From positions 1 through 12,591 of the forward strand of contig JAEWKB010000187.1 of NCBI GenBank assembly GCA_023386255.1: 12,591 nucleotides of DNA, in the 5' to 3' direction. Shown one piece after another: positions 1-6,340 of the stretch (position 1 is its first letter; every line of letters starts with the position of its first letter). The notes under the pieces were generated by a model. The model was not told where the DNA came from. It ran no database searches and worked only from the letters and a program-made list of their open reading frames with translations. The position numbers and the translations under genes were made by a program. The DNA comes from Bacteroidota bacterium. Lineage in GTDB: Bacteria > Bacteroidota > Bacteroidia > Flavobacteriales > Flavobacteriaceae.

Positions 1-558
1 ATACCTAACATAGAAGGCTTTGCCGACTGCTGGGGTATATCTATTCTGCATTGCCCCTACTGCCATGGCTATGAAGTTAAAAATCAAAAAGCAGGCATTT
101 TGGGTAATGGCGACATGGGCTTTGAGCTGGCAAAAACTATAAGCCACTGGACAAAGAGCCTTACGCTTTACACCAACGGCACCAGTACGTTAAACCCTGA
201 ACAGGTGCAATTGCTTAACAAGCACAACATAATTATTGTTGAAAATGAAGTCGATTATATAGAACATGAAAAAGGCTATATAAAAAAGCTTCATTTTAAA
301 GGTACCGAACCCGAAGATTTACAGGCTATATTTACCCAGCTGCCTTTTATGCAACAATGTCTTATTCCTGAAAAAATGGGCTGTGAAATGACGGACAAAG
401 GTTTCATCCACATTAACAAGTGCCTTGAAACAAGTATTCCCGGTGTGTATGCTGCGGGGGACTGTCTTAGCTTATTCCGCTCTGTGGCCAATGCGGTAGC
501 TTCGGGCAATAAAGTGGGTGCCATGATAAACAAGCAACTGATTGAAGAAGACTTTTAG
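1..558 (+). CDS. Thioredoxin-reductase-like FAD/NAD(P) oxidoreductase (3' part; 5' end outside window)
   Basis: The reading frame is open from base 1, so the gene starts upstream. 185 C-terminal residues are visible, against roughly 300 in a full protein of this family. A CPYC redox-active cysteine pair, followed by HGYE, is encoded at 52-63. It precedes the nucleotide-binding turn GNGDMG (100-117) and the C-terminal FAD-contacting motif GVYAAGDC near residue 147. This order is that of the low-molecular-weight thioredoxin reductase fold. The Cys-pair context CPYCHGYE resembles thioredoxin-reductase-like flavoproteins and dithiol oxidases more than classic TrxB. The usual HRR NADPH-phosphate motif after the second Rossmann turn is replaced by LYTNG. 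The likely role is cytoplasmic FAD-dependent disulfide/dithiol redox chemistry; the partner is unknown. The TAG stop overlaps the stop of the convergent response regulator by 4 bases. The family call is firm, the substrate is not. Confidence 0.88.
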   Translation: MPNIEGFADCWGISILHCPYCHGYEVKNQKAGILGNGDMGFELAKTISHWTKSLTLYTNGTSTLNPEQVQLLNKHNIIIVENEVDYIEHEKGYIKKLHFKGTEPEDLQAIFTQLPFMQQCLIPEKMGCEMTDKGFIHINKCLETSIPGVYAAGDCLSLFRSVANAVASGNKVGAMINKQLIEEDF

Positions 559-1001
559 CCGGCTTTATTATAAGTTGGGGTTTTAGCACTTTTCCAATAC
601 TTAAGGATATCATTGGCTAATACCTTATACTCAGGAAATTTTTTTGGCTTGCTGAAATATCCCTGTACCGACAGTTGATAAGCTTCCCTTATGTATTCTT
701 CGCTATCACCTGCGGTAGTTATAAAAATATAAGGAATACAACGTTCTTTTAATTCGGGGTCTTCAAATATCCTGCTGCGCAGTTCAAAACCATCCAGTTT
801 TGGCATATTGATATCTGAAAGAACAAGAAACGGATTCTCTTCAGAATTTCGTATGTAATCAACAACTTTTGAACTATCGTCAATTAGTACCAGCCTGTTG
901 CTATAGTTATTTTCCCTGATTACATAGTTGAATGCCTGCTCCAGGAATTCCCTTTCATCCGCATCGTCCTCAATTATAATTATATCCCCTTCAGTATTCA
1001 T
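555..1001 (-). CDS. Single-domain (CheY-like) response regulator
   Basis: 148 residues forming one receiver (REC) domain with no output domain. Visible landmarks are the acidic cluster E11-D12-D13, the phospho-acceptor Asp63 in SDINMPKLDG, the switch Thr95/Thr96 in FITTAGD, and the conserved Lys118-Pro119 in FSKPKK. It should accept phosphate from a histidine kinase or phosphorelay and act by protein-protein contact in the cytoplasm. No kinase lies within the window, so its partner is unknown. The slightly long loop between the first strand and Asp63 resembles stand-alone regulators of the Rcp1 type, which often work with hybrid or phytochrome-like kinases; this comparison is inference. The gene ends in a 4-base tail-to-tail overlap with the upstream flavoprotein gene. 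It seems to have its own promoter (1019-1046) embedded in the T-tract of the transaldolase terminator. Confidence 0.93.
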   Translation of the reverse strand: MNTEGDIIIIEDDADEREFLEQAFNYVIRENNYSNRLVLIDDSSKVVDYIRNSEENPFLVLSDINMPKLDGFELRSRIFEDPELKERCIPYIFITTAGDSEEYIREAYQLSVQGYFSKPKKFPEYKVLANDILKYWKSAKTPTYNKAG

Positions 1002-1018
1002 ATTTACTGGTTTTATTA

Positions 1019-1046
1019 CAAAATTAGCATATTTTGTAAATTCAAA
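1019..1046 (-). promoter_or_regulatory. Putative Bacteroidota promoter for the response regulator
   Basis: On the minus strand TAATTTTG (1019-1026) fits the -7 consensus TAnnTTTG exactly, and TTTG (1043-1046) lies 16 nt upstream. That spacer is shorter than the 19 nt seen at the other two strong promoters of this window. Expected transcription start is about 1012-1016, leaving a very short leader before the ATG at 1001. The -33 box is part of the T-run of the preceding terminator, so chance occurrence of that half is possible. Confidence 0.5.
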
Positions 1047-1078
1047 AAAACAAAAAGCCGCATAACAGTATGCGGCTT
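1044..1078 (-). terminator. Rho-independent terminator after the transaldolase gene
   Basis: A perfect 10-bp stem (1055-1064 with 1069-1078, arm AAGCCGCATA on the minus strand) closes a 4-nt loop. It is followed on the minus strand by a T-rich tract (1044-1056). It sits 23 nt downstream of the transaldolase stop and would end the SDR, barrel protein and transaldolase transcription unit. Confidence 0.93.
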
Positions 1079-1100
1079 GTAAGTTTTTCTGCTATATCTA

Positions 1101-1757
1101 CTATTTGTTCCCTTTCTCGTAATCAGCAATAAATTGTGCAAGGCCAAGGTCTGTAAGCGGGTGCTTTAGTAAACCGGTAATGGCAGATAGTGGGCCTGTC
1201 ATAACATCGGCGCCAATCTTGGCACAATTTACAATGTGCATTGTGTGGCGTACTGATGCTGCGAGTATTTCGGTTTCAAAGCCATAGTTGTCATATATTT
1301 CACGTATCTCCTGAATCAGGTTAAGCCCGTCTGTAGAAACATCATCAAGGCGTCCTATAAAAGGTGATACATAAGTAGCACCGGCTTTAGCCGCAAGCAA
1401 TGCCTGCCCTGCCGAGAATACCAGGGTTACATTGGTTTTAACGCCTTTATCAGTAAAATATTTACAAGCCTTAACGCCATCTTTGGTCATAGGCAGTTTT
1501 ACCACAATTTGCTCATGCAGGTCGGCAAGCTCCTCTCCTTCTTTAATCATTCCTTCAAGGTCTACCGCATTCACCTCAGCGCTCACATCTCCATCTACAA
1601 TATTGCAAATGTCAACATAATGCTTCAGGATGTTGTTCTTTCCTGTAATGCCTTCTTTCGCCATTAATGAAGGGTTTGTTGTAACGCCGTCAAGAACGCC
1701 AAGTTCCTGGGCTTCTTTTATCTGTGCAAGGTTTGCAGTGTCAATAAAAAATTTCAT
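1101..1757 (-). CDS. tal: Transaldolase (small TalC/FSA-type)
   Basis: 218 residues, the normal length for the compact transaldolase/fructose-6-phosphate aldolase family, a TIM barrel without the long extra segments of TalB. Visible residues are Asp6 in FIDTAN, Asn28 in TTNPS, the Schiff-base Lys87 in VVKLPMT, and SPFIGRLDD near residue 131. The family contains both transaldolases (transfer of dihydroxyacetone in the non-oxidative pentose phosphate pathway) and aldolases that act on free dihydroxyacetone. A Tyr in the SPF position marks FSA enzymes, while Phe marks transaldolases. Here it is Phe133, which favours transaldolase. The gene begins only 20 nt after the stop of the outer-membrane barrel gene, so it is probably co-transcribed with it, and it ends at a strong terminator. 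The enzyme is cytoplasmic. Confidence 0.95.
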   Translation of the reverse strand: MKFFIDTANLAQIKEAQELGVLDGVTTNPSLMAKEGITGKNNILKHYVDICNIVDGDVSAEVNAVDLEGMIKEGEELADLHEQIVVKLPMTKDGVKACKYFTDKGVKTNVTLVFSAGQALLAAKAGATYVSPFIGRLDDVSTDGLNLIQEIREIYDNYGFETEILAASVRHTMHIVNCAKIGADVMTGPLSAITGLLKHPLTDLGLAQFIADYEKGNK

Positions 1758-1777
1758 ATGTACTAATGTTATGTTGT

Positions 1778-2476
1778 TTAAAATCTATACGTTGCCGAAA
1801 TACCTGCATCAAAATGCCACAGGCTTTCCGCTTCATCGTTATCTTTATCAAAGGTAACAGAGTATCCATTCGGCCCCTTTACATCAAATTCGGTAACAGA
1901 ACCGGTAACAAGTGTTATCTGTGGGCCTACCGAAAGTCCTTTAAGCACCTCGAACTTATAACTTGCCCCTAACGTAGCGCCCATGGTTTCGCCCGTATAC
2001 TTATAATTGCCCAAAATGTACATGTTGTTTCGATACTCCATATATCCAAGAGCGGTTTCTGCAGTGAAATGGCCTATACCAAACTTCCTGTCGAAGATAA
2101 AAGCAGGGCCTACAAAGAAAATATTGATATCATCTGATATTGTAGTATAGCCTTCCTGGCCGTTTGGAGAGAAAGCGTATGTATTGGAAATAGAAGCCTC
2201 TGAGCTGAAAGAGTTGAACTTAAGCCCTACACCCATATACTTGTGAAACTTGTAATATAATCCCAGGCTATAACTGATGCCAGATTTGAGGTCATCATTA
2301 TAATCTTTAGCTGCCGCAGATAATCCGTCAGGCGTTTTGCCCAGCCTGTAGGCAAAGTTTACATCGGCTGATAAGAGCCACCTCGATTCATTTACTGTAG
2401 TATTGCCTCCGGCAGACTGTGCCATGGCTGCAATGCAATTAAGCAGCAAAATAACCGAAATTAAAATCTTTTTCAT
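1778..2476 (-). CDS. Outer-membrane beta-barrel protein
   Basis: 232 residues. The N-terminus is a clear Sec signal peptide: MKK, a hydrophobic stretch, then AMA-Q with predicted cleavage between Ala19 and Gln20. The mature part alternates polar and hydrophobic residues in strands rich in aromatic and glycine residues (for example [37 protein letters not shown]). It ends in Phe, as expected for a BAM-inserted barrel. The size suggests an 8-10 stranded barrel of the general porin-like/OmpA-like group common in Bacteroidota. No function such as a substrate or partner can be read from the sequence. The gene follows the SDR gene by 24 nt and precedes transaldolase by 20 nt. No physiological link among the three is obvious. 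A -7-like element overlaps the SDR stop codon, so it may also have its own transcript. Confidence 0.88.
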   Translation of the reverse strand: MKKILISVILLLNCIAAMAQSAGGNTTVNESRWLLSADVNFAYRLGKTPDGLSAAAKDYNDDLKSGISYSLGLYYKFHKYMGVGLKFNSFSSEASISNTYAFSPNGQEGYTTISDDINIFFVGPAFIFDRKFGIGHFTAETALGYMEYRNNMYILGNYKYTGETMGATLGASYKFEVLKGLSVGPQITLVTGSVTEFDVKGPNGYSVTFDKDNDEAESLWHFDAGISATYRF

Positions 2477-2495
2477 CGTAGTTTTATTTTCGGTG

Positions 2496-2503
2496 CAAAA
2501 CTA
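2496..2503 (-). promoter_or_regulatory. Possible -7 promoter element for the barrel protein gene
   Basis: TAGTTTTG on the minus strand matches TAnnTTTG exactly and lies 20 nt before the ATG at 2476. Its first three bases are the TAG stop codon of the SDR gene. No TTTG or TTG box is visible 17-21 nt upstream, so this is weak evidence for an internal operon promoter. Confidence 0.33.
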
Positions 2504-3304
2504 CAATTTATAATGGTTCATCAGCATCTTTTCATACATTTTATCCGGTAATACCCGCTTCAGCACAATAGAGAACTTCTGAAGGAAAGCACCCACTTTG
2601 TAGTGCACTTTGGGGTTTGGAGACTGTATAATTTTATAAACCGCCTCAGCCATTTGCTGCGGATTGCTGCCGCTGTCCACGTGCGTGTTCATCATTTCGA
2701 GCGTATTGCCATAAGGTACTTCATAGGCTGAGCCCTTTACCAGCGGCGCGTGGTACCGGCCTGCAGCAATGTTAGTAGCAAAATCGCCCGGGGCAACGTT
2801 AGTGATGTTGATGCCAAAGTTCTTTACTTCCATACTGAGTGCCTCTGTAATGAGTTCTAAGGCACCTTTGGAGGCAGAATATACACTCCGGTACGGTAAG
2901 CCCATATAACCCGCTATAGATGTTATATTGATGATAAGGCCGCTTTTTTGACTGCGCATTTGCGGAAGTACGGCTTTCATGACTTCAATGGGGCCGAAAA
3001 GGTTAGTCTCAAAATTATTCCTGATTTCCTCTGCCGGTATTTCTTCCAATGGGCCGGTGATGCCCACACCTGCGTTGTTTATCAGGACGTCCAGCCTGCC
3101 TGCTGCTGCAATTACCGAGGCTACGGCCTGCTTTATACTTACGGCATCACGCACATCAAGCGCTATTAGCGGAAACACCGAGCCTGCCACTCTATCAGGA
3201 TTGCGGCTCGTGCCATATACTGTAAAGCCTTTAGAATGGAGATATTCGCCGATTGATTTCCCAATGCCCGACGATCCGCCTGTTATGAGTACTACTTTGT
3301 TCAT
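2501..3304 (-). CDS. SDR family NAD(P)-dependent oxidoreductase
   Basis: 267 residues with the classical short-chain dehydrogenase/reductase signature. The cofactor-binding TGGSSGIG is at residues 8-15 and Asp50 in the adenine pocket. NNAG is at 76-79, and the catalytic tetrad is Asn101, Ser129, Tyr142 and Lys146 (YSASK). The family reduces or oxidises carbonyl/hydroxyl groups with NAD(P)H in the cytoplasm. Basic residues after the second strand (TSRNPDR) favour NADP(H). The C-terminal part (GSAYEV...NTLEMMN) and the poorly conserved tail near PKVHYKVGAFLQKFS resemble SDRs annotated as retinol- or ketosteroid-dehydrogenase-like, but the substrate cannot be read. It is the first gene of a close minus-strand cluster with the barrel protein (24 nt gap) and transaldolase. 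Upstream lies the SRP RNA gene and a terminator at 3374-3400, so it needs a promoter between about 3305 and 3373. None is clear there. Confidence 0.93.
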   Translation of the reverse strand: MNKVVLITGGSSGIGKSIGEYLHSKGFTVYGTSRNPDRVAGSVFPLIALDVRDAVSIKQAVASVIAAAGRLDVLINNAGVGITGPLEEIPAEEIRNNFETNLFGPIEVMKAVLPQMRSQKSGLIINITSIAGYMGLPYRSVYSASKGALELITEALSMEVKNFGINITNVAPGDFATNIAAGRYHAPLVKGSAYEVPYGNTLEMMNTHVDSGSNPQQMAEAVYKIIQSPNPKVHYKVGAFLQKFSIVLKRVLPDKMYEKMLMNHYKL

Positions 3305-3338
3305 GTGGCGAAATTACTTTTTTTGTGGGAAAGTTTTA

Positions 3339-3368
3339 CAGTCGCAGTCGCAGTTTTCAGTTCAGCAG
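3339..3368. repeat. Short degenerate CAGTCG/CAGTT-type tandem repeat
   Basis: Five CAG units occur close together: two adjoining CAGTCG hexamers, then CAGTTTT, CAGTT and CAG. The tract is intergenic, between the SDR start and the terminator at 3374-3400. It is too short to be a satellite. It may be a remnant of an intergenic low-complexity element. Confidence 0.5.
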
Positions 3369-3373
3369 GTACT

Positions 3374-3400
3374 AAAACAAAAAAATCCCCTTACGGAGAT
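3374..3400 (-). terminator. Rho-independent terminator between SRP RNA and the SDR gene
   Basis: On the minus strand, ATCTCC (3395-3400) pairs with GGGGAT (3385-3390) around a GTAA (GNRA-type) loop, with one G-T pair. A T-rich run at 3374-3385 follows. It lies downstream of the SRP RNA and would keep that abundant transcript out of the SDR gene, backing up the U-run at the RNA's own 3' end. Confidence 0.72.
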
Positions 3401-3423
3401 TGCGGAGAAATAAAACAAAAAAT

Positions 3424-3519
3424 GGCAAGCGGCCTACATCGCACCGCTACAACCACATACCTTTGCTGTGTTCCCACCCTGGAGGAGTCTGCAGGAGCTG
3501 GTCGTGTAGGACTTGCCGG
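3424..3519 (-). ncRNA. ffs: Signal recognition particle RNA (4.5S type, small bacterial form)
   Basis: The minus-strand RNA carries the hallmark apical SRP domain at 3464-3481: CAGG, GUG, a GGAA tetraloop (3471-3474), CAC, AGCA. These are the symmetric and asymmetric internal-loop bases bound by the Ffh M domain. The ends pair as in 4.5S RNA: GGCAAG at the 5' end (3512-3517) with CUUGCC at the 3' end (3424-3429), followed inwards by CCUAC with GUAGG. The length of about 95 nt fits the small bacterial SRP RNA lacking the Alu domain. A consensus promoter ends 3 nt upstream, and a U-run (minus strand of 3417-3422) directly follows the closing stem and would end transcription. The RNA forms the SRP with Ffh and targets membrane and secreted proteins co-translationally. 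The exact 5' end is uncertain by a few bases. Confidence 0.93.
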
Positions 3520-3521
3520 TG

Positions 3522-3552
3522 CAAATATACAATCTTTTTGTATTTTCGCAAA
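3522..3552 (-). promoter_or_regulatory. Bacteroidota housekeeping promoter of SRP RNA
   Basis: TTTG (3549-3552) and TATATTTG (3522-3529) on the minus strand are separated by exactly 19 nt. Both boxes match the Bacteroidota sigma consensus perfectly. The start of transcription should fall at about 3516-3520, at the base of the SRP RNA closing stem. Confidence 0.87.
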
Positions 3553-3606
3553 GCAATTGCCCAATAACCGCGGCATTTGTATATTGTACCTGATATTTAC
3601 CTAACC

Positions 3607-4659
3607 ATGAAAAAACATAACTTATTAGCTTTCATTTTGTTGGGAGCGGCTGTAATATCTTGCGGCGACGATAAAAAAGATGCAGATAATGCCTTTAGCA
3701 TAGATACCACTAACCTCAAAGAGCAGTACAACGCCTCTGAAACAGTAGAACTGGCTATAGTTAATGCTGAAAAAAAACCTGTAGACTCTATAGTTTATTA
3801 TATTAACGATAAAAAAGCAGGTTCTGTTAAGGGCAATGCCAAATTCAGCCTGCCGCTTGAAGGATATAAACTGGGGTATCAAAATATAAAAGCCGAGATA
3901 TACTCTGAAGGAAGCAAGCTTACTGCTGAAGACCGTATTGAAGTGGTAAGCCCTATAACGCCGAAACTGCTGCAGTATGAAATTGTAAACACGTATCCGC
4001 ACGACATCCAGGCCTATACACAAGGCCTTGAGTTTTACAGGGATACCCTTATAGAAGGCACAGGGCAGTATGGTGAGTCAAACCTGCGCAAAACTGATTA
4101 TAAAACCGGTAAAGTTTACAAGCAGGTAAACCTTGGAAGGGAGAAATTTGGTGAGGGTATTACTGTACTGAACAATAAGATATACCAGCTTACCTGGCGC
4201 GAAAACACAGGTTATATATATAATGCTGATAACCTGCAGAAAGAAAGGGAATTTACTTACTTTAAAAACATAGAAGGCTGGGGACTTACCAACGATGGGA
4301 AGAACCTGTACCAAAGCGACGGAACTGAAAAAATATGGATTTTAGACCCGCAGACCCTGAAGGAAGTAGATTTTGTAAACGTATATACCAACAGCAGCAA
4401 GATTAAGAGCGTTAATGAGTTAGAATGGATTAACGGTAAAATTTACGGCAATATTTATCAAAAAGATGCTATAGCTGTAATTGATCCTAAAACCGGGGCT
4501 GTAGAAGCGGTAATAAACCTTACCGAATTAAAAAGCAAGGTAACGCAGCACCCTGAGCTTGACGTACTAAACGGTATTGCGTATAACCCTAAAACCAAAA
4601 CTATTTTTGTAACCGGTAAAAACTGGGATAAAATGTTCGAGATCCGCATAAAGGAGTAA
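3607..4659 (+). CDS. Glutaminyl-peptide cyclotransferase (beta-propeller type), lipoprotein
   Basis: 350 residues from the ATG at 3607, chosen because it begins a lipoprotein signal peptide: MKK, a hydrophobic run, then VISC with the lipid-acceptor Cys19. A longer in-frame start at 3577 would put ten unlikely residues ahead of it. Residues 30-115 look like a small Ig-like domain. From about 120 the protein has the five-bladed propeller of plant/bacterial glutaminyl cyclases: YPHDIQAYTQGLEF (130-143), TGQYGESNLR (152-161), FGEGITVLNNKIYQLTW (181-197), EGWGLTNDGKNLYQSDGT (223-240), NELEWINGKIYGNIY (270-284) and LNGIAYNP (321-328). The enzyme cyclises N-terminal Gln to pyroglutamate. Many exported Bacteroidota proteins expose an N-terminal Gln after signal cleavage (three in this window), so a periplasmic quality role is plausible but inferred. 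It is divergent from SRP RNA. A weak promoter-like pair (TTG at 3557, TATATTG at 3580) precedes it. Confidence 0.93.
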   Translation: MKKHNLLAFILLGAAVISCGDDKKDADNAFSIDTTNLKEQYNASETVELAIVNAEKKPVDSIVYYINDKKAGSVKGNAKFSLPLEGYKLGYQNIKAEIYSEGSKLTAEDRIEVVSPITPKLLQYEIVNTYPHDIQAYTQGLEFYRDTLIEGTGQYGESNLRKTDYKTGKVYKQVNLGREKFGEGITVLNNKIYQLTWRENTGYIYNADNLQKEREFTYFKNIEGWGLTNDGKNLYQSDGTEKIWILDPQTLKEVDFVNVYTNSSKIKSVNELEWINGKIYGNIYQKDAIAVIDPKTGAVEAVINLTELKSKVTQHPELDVLNGIAYNPKTKTIFVTGKNWDKMFEIRIKE

Positions 4660-4686
4660 CAGCAGTTATAAAATCCTATAGTATAT

Positions 4687-4720
4687 AAAGCTTCTGATAA
4701 CAGGAGCTTTTTTTATTTGT
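4687..4720 (+). terminator. Rho-independent terminator after glutaminyl cyclotransferase
   Basis: A 10-bp stem (4687-4696 with 4701-4710, one T-G pair) with an ATAA loop is followed by a T-rich tail (4708-4720). It starts 27 nt after the stop codon. Confidence 0.92.
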
Positions 4721-4858
4721 TATTGCCGTACTTATAGCCGATGCGATCGTGATACAAATTTTGTTAACATAATTTTAATAACAGTTGGTGCAACAATTTT
4801 GAATTTTAACCGTCTGTTATATAAAGTGAAATAGCTTCTGTTATTACATTGGGGGAAT

Positions 4859-4889
4859 AAACCTTCCGGGCAGCCGGAAGGTTTTTTTT
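4859..4889 (+). terminator. Orphan plus-strand rho-independent terminator
   Basis: A perfect stem of at least 10 bp (AACCTTCCGG, 4860-4869, with 4874-4883), with a GCAG loop, is followed by T4882-T4889. Polarity is plus: the minus-strand side reads TTTATTCCCCC after the stem, with no long T-run. The nearest plus-strand gene already has its own terminator about 150 nt upstream, and no ORF of useful size lies between. It may end an unannotated small RNA, be a back-up terminator, or serve weakly in both directions for the convergent TPR gene. The stretch 4721-4858 between the terminators holds no recognisable gene and no convincing TTTG/TAnnTTTG pair. Confidence 0.75.
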
Positions 4890-4924
4890 AAAAAATATGG
4901 CCATATTATTAAACTTTAATACAT

Positions 4925-5452
4925 CTACGGACATTCAAAAGGCGTATTAGCGCGTATGTAGGCAGTATGACGCGCCTTTTTATAATCTGCGCAGGCGCGT
5001 TCTTCATCGCCCGGCTCCTGCCTTGCTTTATAAGCTACTGACCGTAATGAGTACAGCTCGTTCAGCGAGCGCTCATCAGGTACTGTGGTCTTTTCAATGG
5101 CTGTGGTGCAGTCTTCAATAGCTTTGGTGTAGTTGTGCTGAGCGTAATAGCAGTACGCCCGCAGGTGCAGCACGCGGAATTTCATGCTGTCCGGGCTTAT
5201 AGCAAAAGCTTCGGCATAGGTTTGGGTGGCTTCGTCAAATTGTTTTACCCGGTACTCATTAAAAGCCTTTTTCATCAGAGCATCAAAGTCGGGTAACGGT
5301 TTTTGTGCAACAGCTTTAACTTCGGCCACTTTTTGGTTCTTTACGCTTACCGTATCTTTTTTGGCGGTCCGGTACTTAGGATAGGTTTGCGCTCCGGCAT
5401 GTGCACATATCCACAGGAGCATGCACAGTATTATATTGTTTAACCACTTCAT
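4925..5452 (-). CDS. Secreted tetratricopeptide-repeat protein
   Basis: 175 residues. The N-terminal signal peptide has a hydrophobic core IILCMLLWICAH and a predicted cleavage HAGA-Q at residues 21/22. After a Lys/Val/Ala-rich linker (30-55), two TPR units are visible. The first is around 57-90 (MKKAFNEYRVKQFDEATQTYAEAFAISPDS). The second is around 94-127 (LRAYCYYAQHNYTKAIEDCTTAIEK). A third, looser repeat is at 131-168 (YSLRSVAYK...ACADYKKARHTA). It most likely sits in the periplasm or at the envelope as a small protein-protein interaction module; the partner is unknown. It stands alone between a convergent orphan terminator and a pseudogene. No clear promoter was found in the 125 bases before its ATG. 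TACCTTAG near 5480 differs from the -7 consensus by one base. Confidence 0.85.
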   Translation of the reverse strand: MKWLNNIILCMLLWICAHAGAQTYPKYRTAKKDTVSVKNQKVAEVKAVAQKPLPDFDALMKKAFNEYRVKQFDEATQTYAEAFAISPDSMKFRVLHLRAYCYYAQHNYTKAIEDCTTAIEKTTVPDERSLNELYSLRSVAYKARQEPGDEERACADYKKARHTAYIRANTPFECP

Positions 5453-5577
5453 AATATATTGATTGATGACAGGCTAAGGTAGTGATTCTTAAGATCATTA
5501 ATTTTAAATCATTTTATAAAACTTACTCCTGCTTTCACACATGTACTATAGAATCATTAAATTTTTTTGTAAGGGCC

Positions 5578-5966
5578 TCATTTTTTTAGCAGCCTTCTCA
5601 AATATCTAATGTCATCAGTCGAAAAACCTGCCTGCAAAATTTCATTGTATCACGTACTTCCTGGTCATAATATACAAATATGGTTTCTTGGTGTGAAGGA
5701 GTATATTTTATTCTGTAAAACTTACCGGTATTATCTGTTGAAAATCCTGCCGGGCTTACGCCTGCAGTACTCTTAATTTTCTTATTACCTATGTAGTACT
5801 CAAAAGGTTTGATTCAGTCTTTGCTCTTTCACTCCACCGAGCTCTCCATTCATCTCAACATCTTGTATAGCATTATTGTTTTGAATTGTTTTATAAATGC
5901 CATATAGTATTAATACAGCTATAGTAGTAACTAGAATAATTTTTAGAAATAGTTTATAATTTTCAT
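5578..5966 (-). pseudogene. Frameshifted gene for a small membrane-anchored protein
   Basis: No single open frame covers this stretch, but three frames join into one sensible protein if three single-base changes at homopolymers are undone. The changes are one more A in the A-run after the ATG (plus 5960-5963), one T fewer in TTTT (plus 5802-5805), and one more A in AAA (plus 5640-5642). The restored product has 129 residues: MKNYKLFLKI, a hydrophobic helix (about 8-24), then a soluble part with EYYIGNKKI, GKFYRIKYTP, IFVYYDQEVRDT and ILQAGFSTDDIRYLRRLLKK before TGA. As written, the start frame stops after seven codons. The family is not named with confidence. The YxYxxGxKxxK...GxxYxxKY layout is like small one-TM hypothetical proteins common in Flavobacterium, and is shared in outline with the next gene upstream (6007-6333). 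Neighbouring long genes are intact, which favours real decay over sequencing error. Confidence 0.78.
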
Positions 5967-6006
5967 ATTTCTATGAACATAAGTAAAAAGCCCCTCAATA
6001 ATCTGG

Positions 6007-6333
6007 TTATTTTATATTTTTAAAAGCATCATTAAATTCGGTTATCATAACTGAAGGATCTTCTGTATAATAATTAATAATAATTGAATCACCTATTTCA
6101 ACTTTGTCACCTGCATCATATCCATCGCTCTCAATGAATTCTTGTCCGCCTACTAAATATTTTACTGTTATATGCTTGCCTTTATAAGAAGTTTTCTTTA
6201 TTACAACACCGGTTGCTAATCCATGGCTTTTCTTTATAAGATTGATTTCATCATTTTTCCGCTTATCCATCCAACAGAAGAAAATAATAAAAATTGCAAC
6301 GAAGATTAAGAAAGAAATTACTTTACTTTTCAT
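6007..6333 (-). CDS. Small membrane-anchored hypothetical protein
   Basis: 108 residues from the ATG at 6333. A TTG six codons upstream is in frame but lies in the T-tract of the rpsA terminator, so ATG is preferred. One hydrophobic helix (about residues 5-21, VISFLIFVAIFIIFFCW) is followed by a charged stretch. A compact domain follows with VVIKKTSYKGKHITVKYLVGG, a GDKVEIGDSIIINYY turn and PSVMITEFND. This looks like a beta-rich domain held at the membrane, as in DUF3592-like one-TM proteins. I do not recognise a named family, and no function can be given. The layout (helix, KYxVGG strand, GDxxxIxYY strand, short acidic tail) matches that of the adjacent pseudogene, so the two may be old tandem duplicates. 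TAAATTTG (6339-6346, minus) fits the -7 consensus but leaves almost no leader, and no -33 box is seen. Confidence 0.72.
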   Translation of the reverse strand: MKSKVISFLIFVAIFIIFFCWMDKRKNDEINLIKKSHGLATGVVIKKTSYKGKHITVKYLVGGQEFIESDGYDAGDKVEIGDSIIINYYTEDPSVMITEFNDAFKNIK

Positions 6334-6340
6334 ATCTTCA

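Noticed and set aside
1101..3304. SDR, barrel protein and transaldolase as a dedicated pathway operon
   Set aside because: Gaps of 20-24 nt support co-transcription, but no shared substrate or pathway can be read from the sequences, so it is not claimed as a functional system.
3305..3604. Open frames of 61-99 residues on both strands over the SRP RNA region
   Set aside because: They cross the SRP RNA, its promoter and a terminator, and have Cys/Pro/Arg-rich compositions unlike a protein. The RNA explains the conservation.
3577..3606. Upstream ATG at 3577 as the start of glutaminyl cyclotransferase
   Set aside because: It would add ten residues before a canonical lipoprotein signal peptide; the ATG at 3607 gives the proper MKK start.
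4894..4907. Perfect 14-bp palindrome AATATGGCCATATT near the end of the TPR gene
   Set aside because: Considered as an operator or a minus-strand terminator. It is short and AT-rich and lies downstream of genes on both sides, so no function could be supported.
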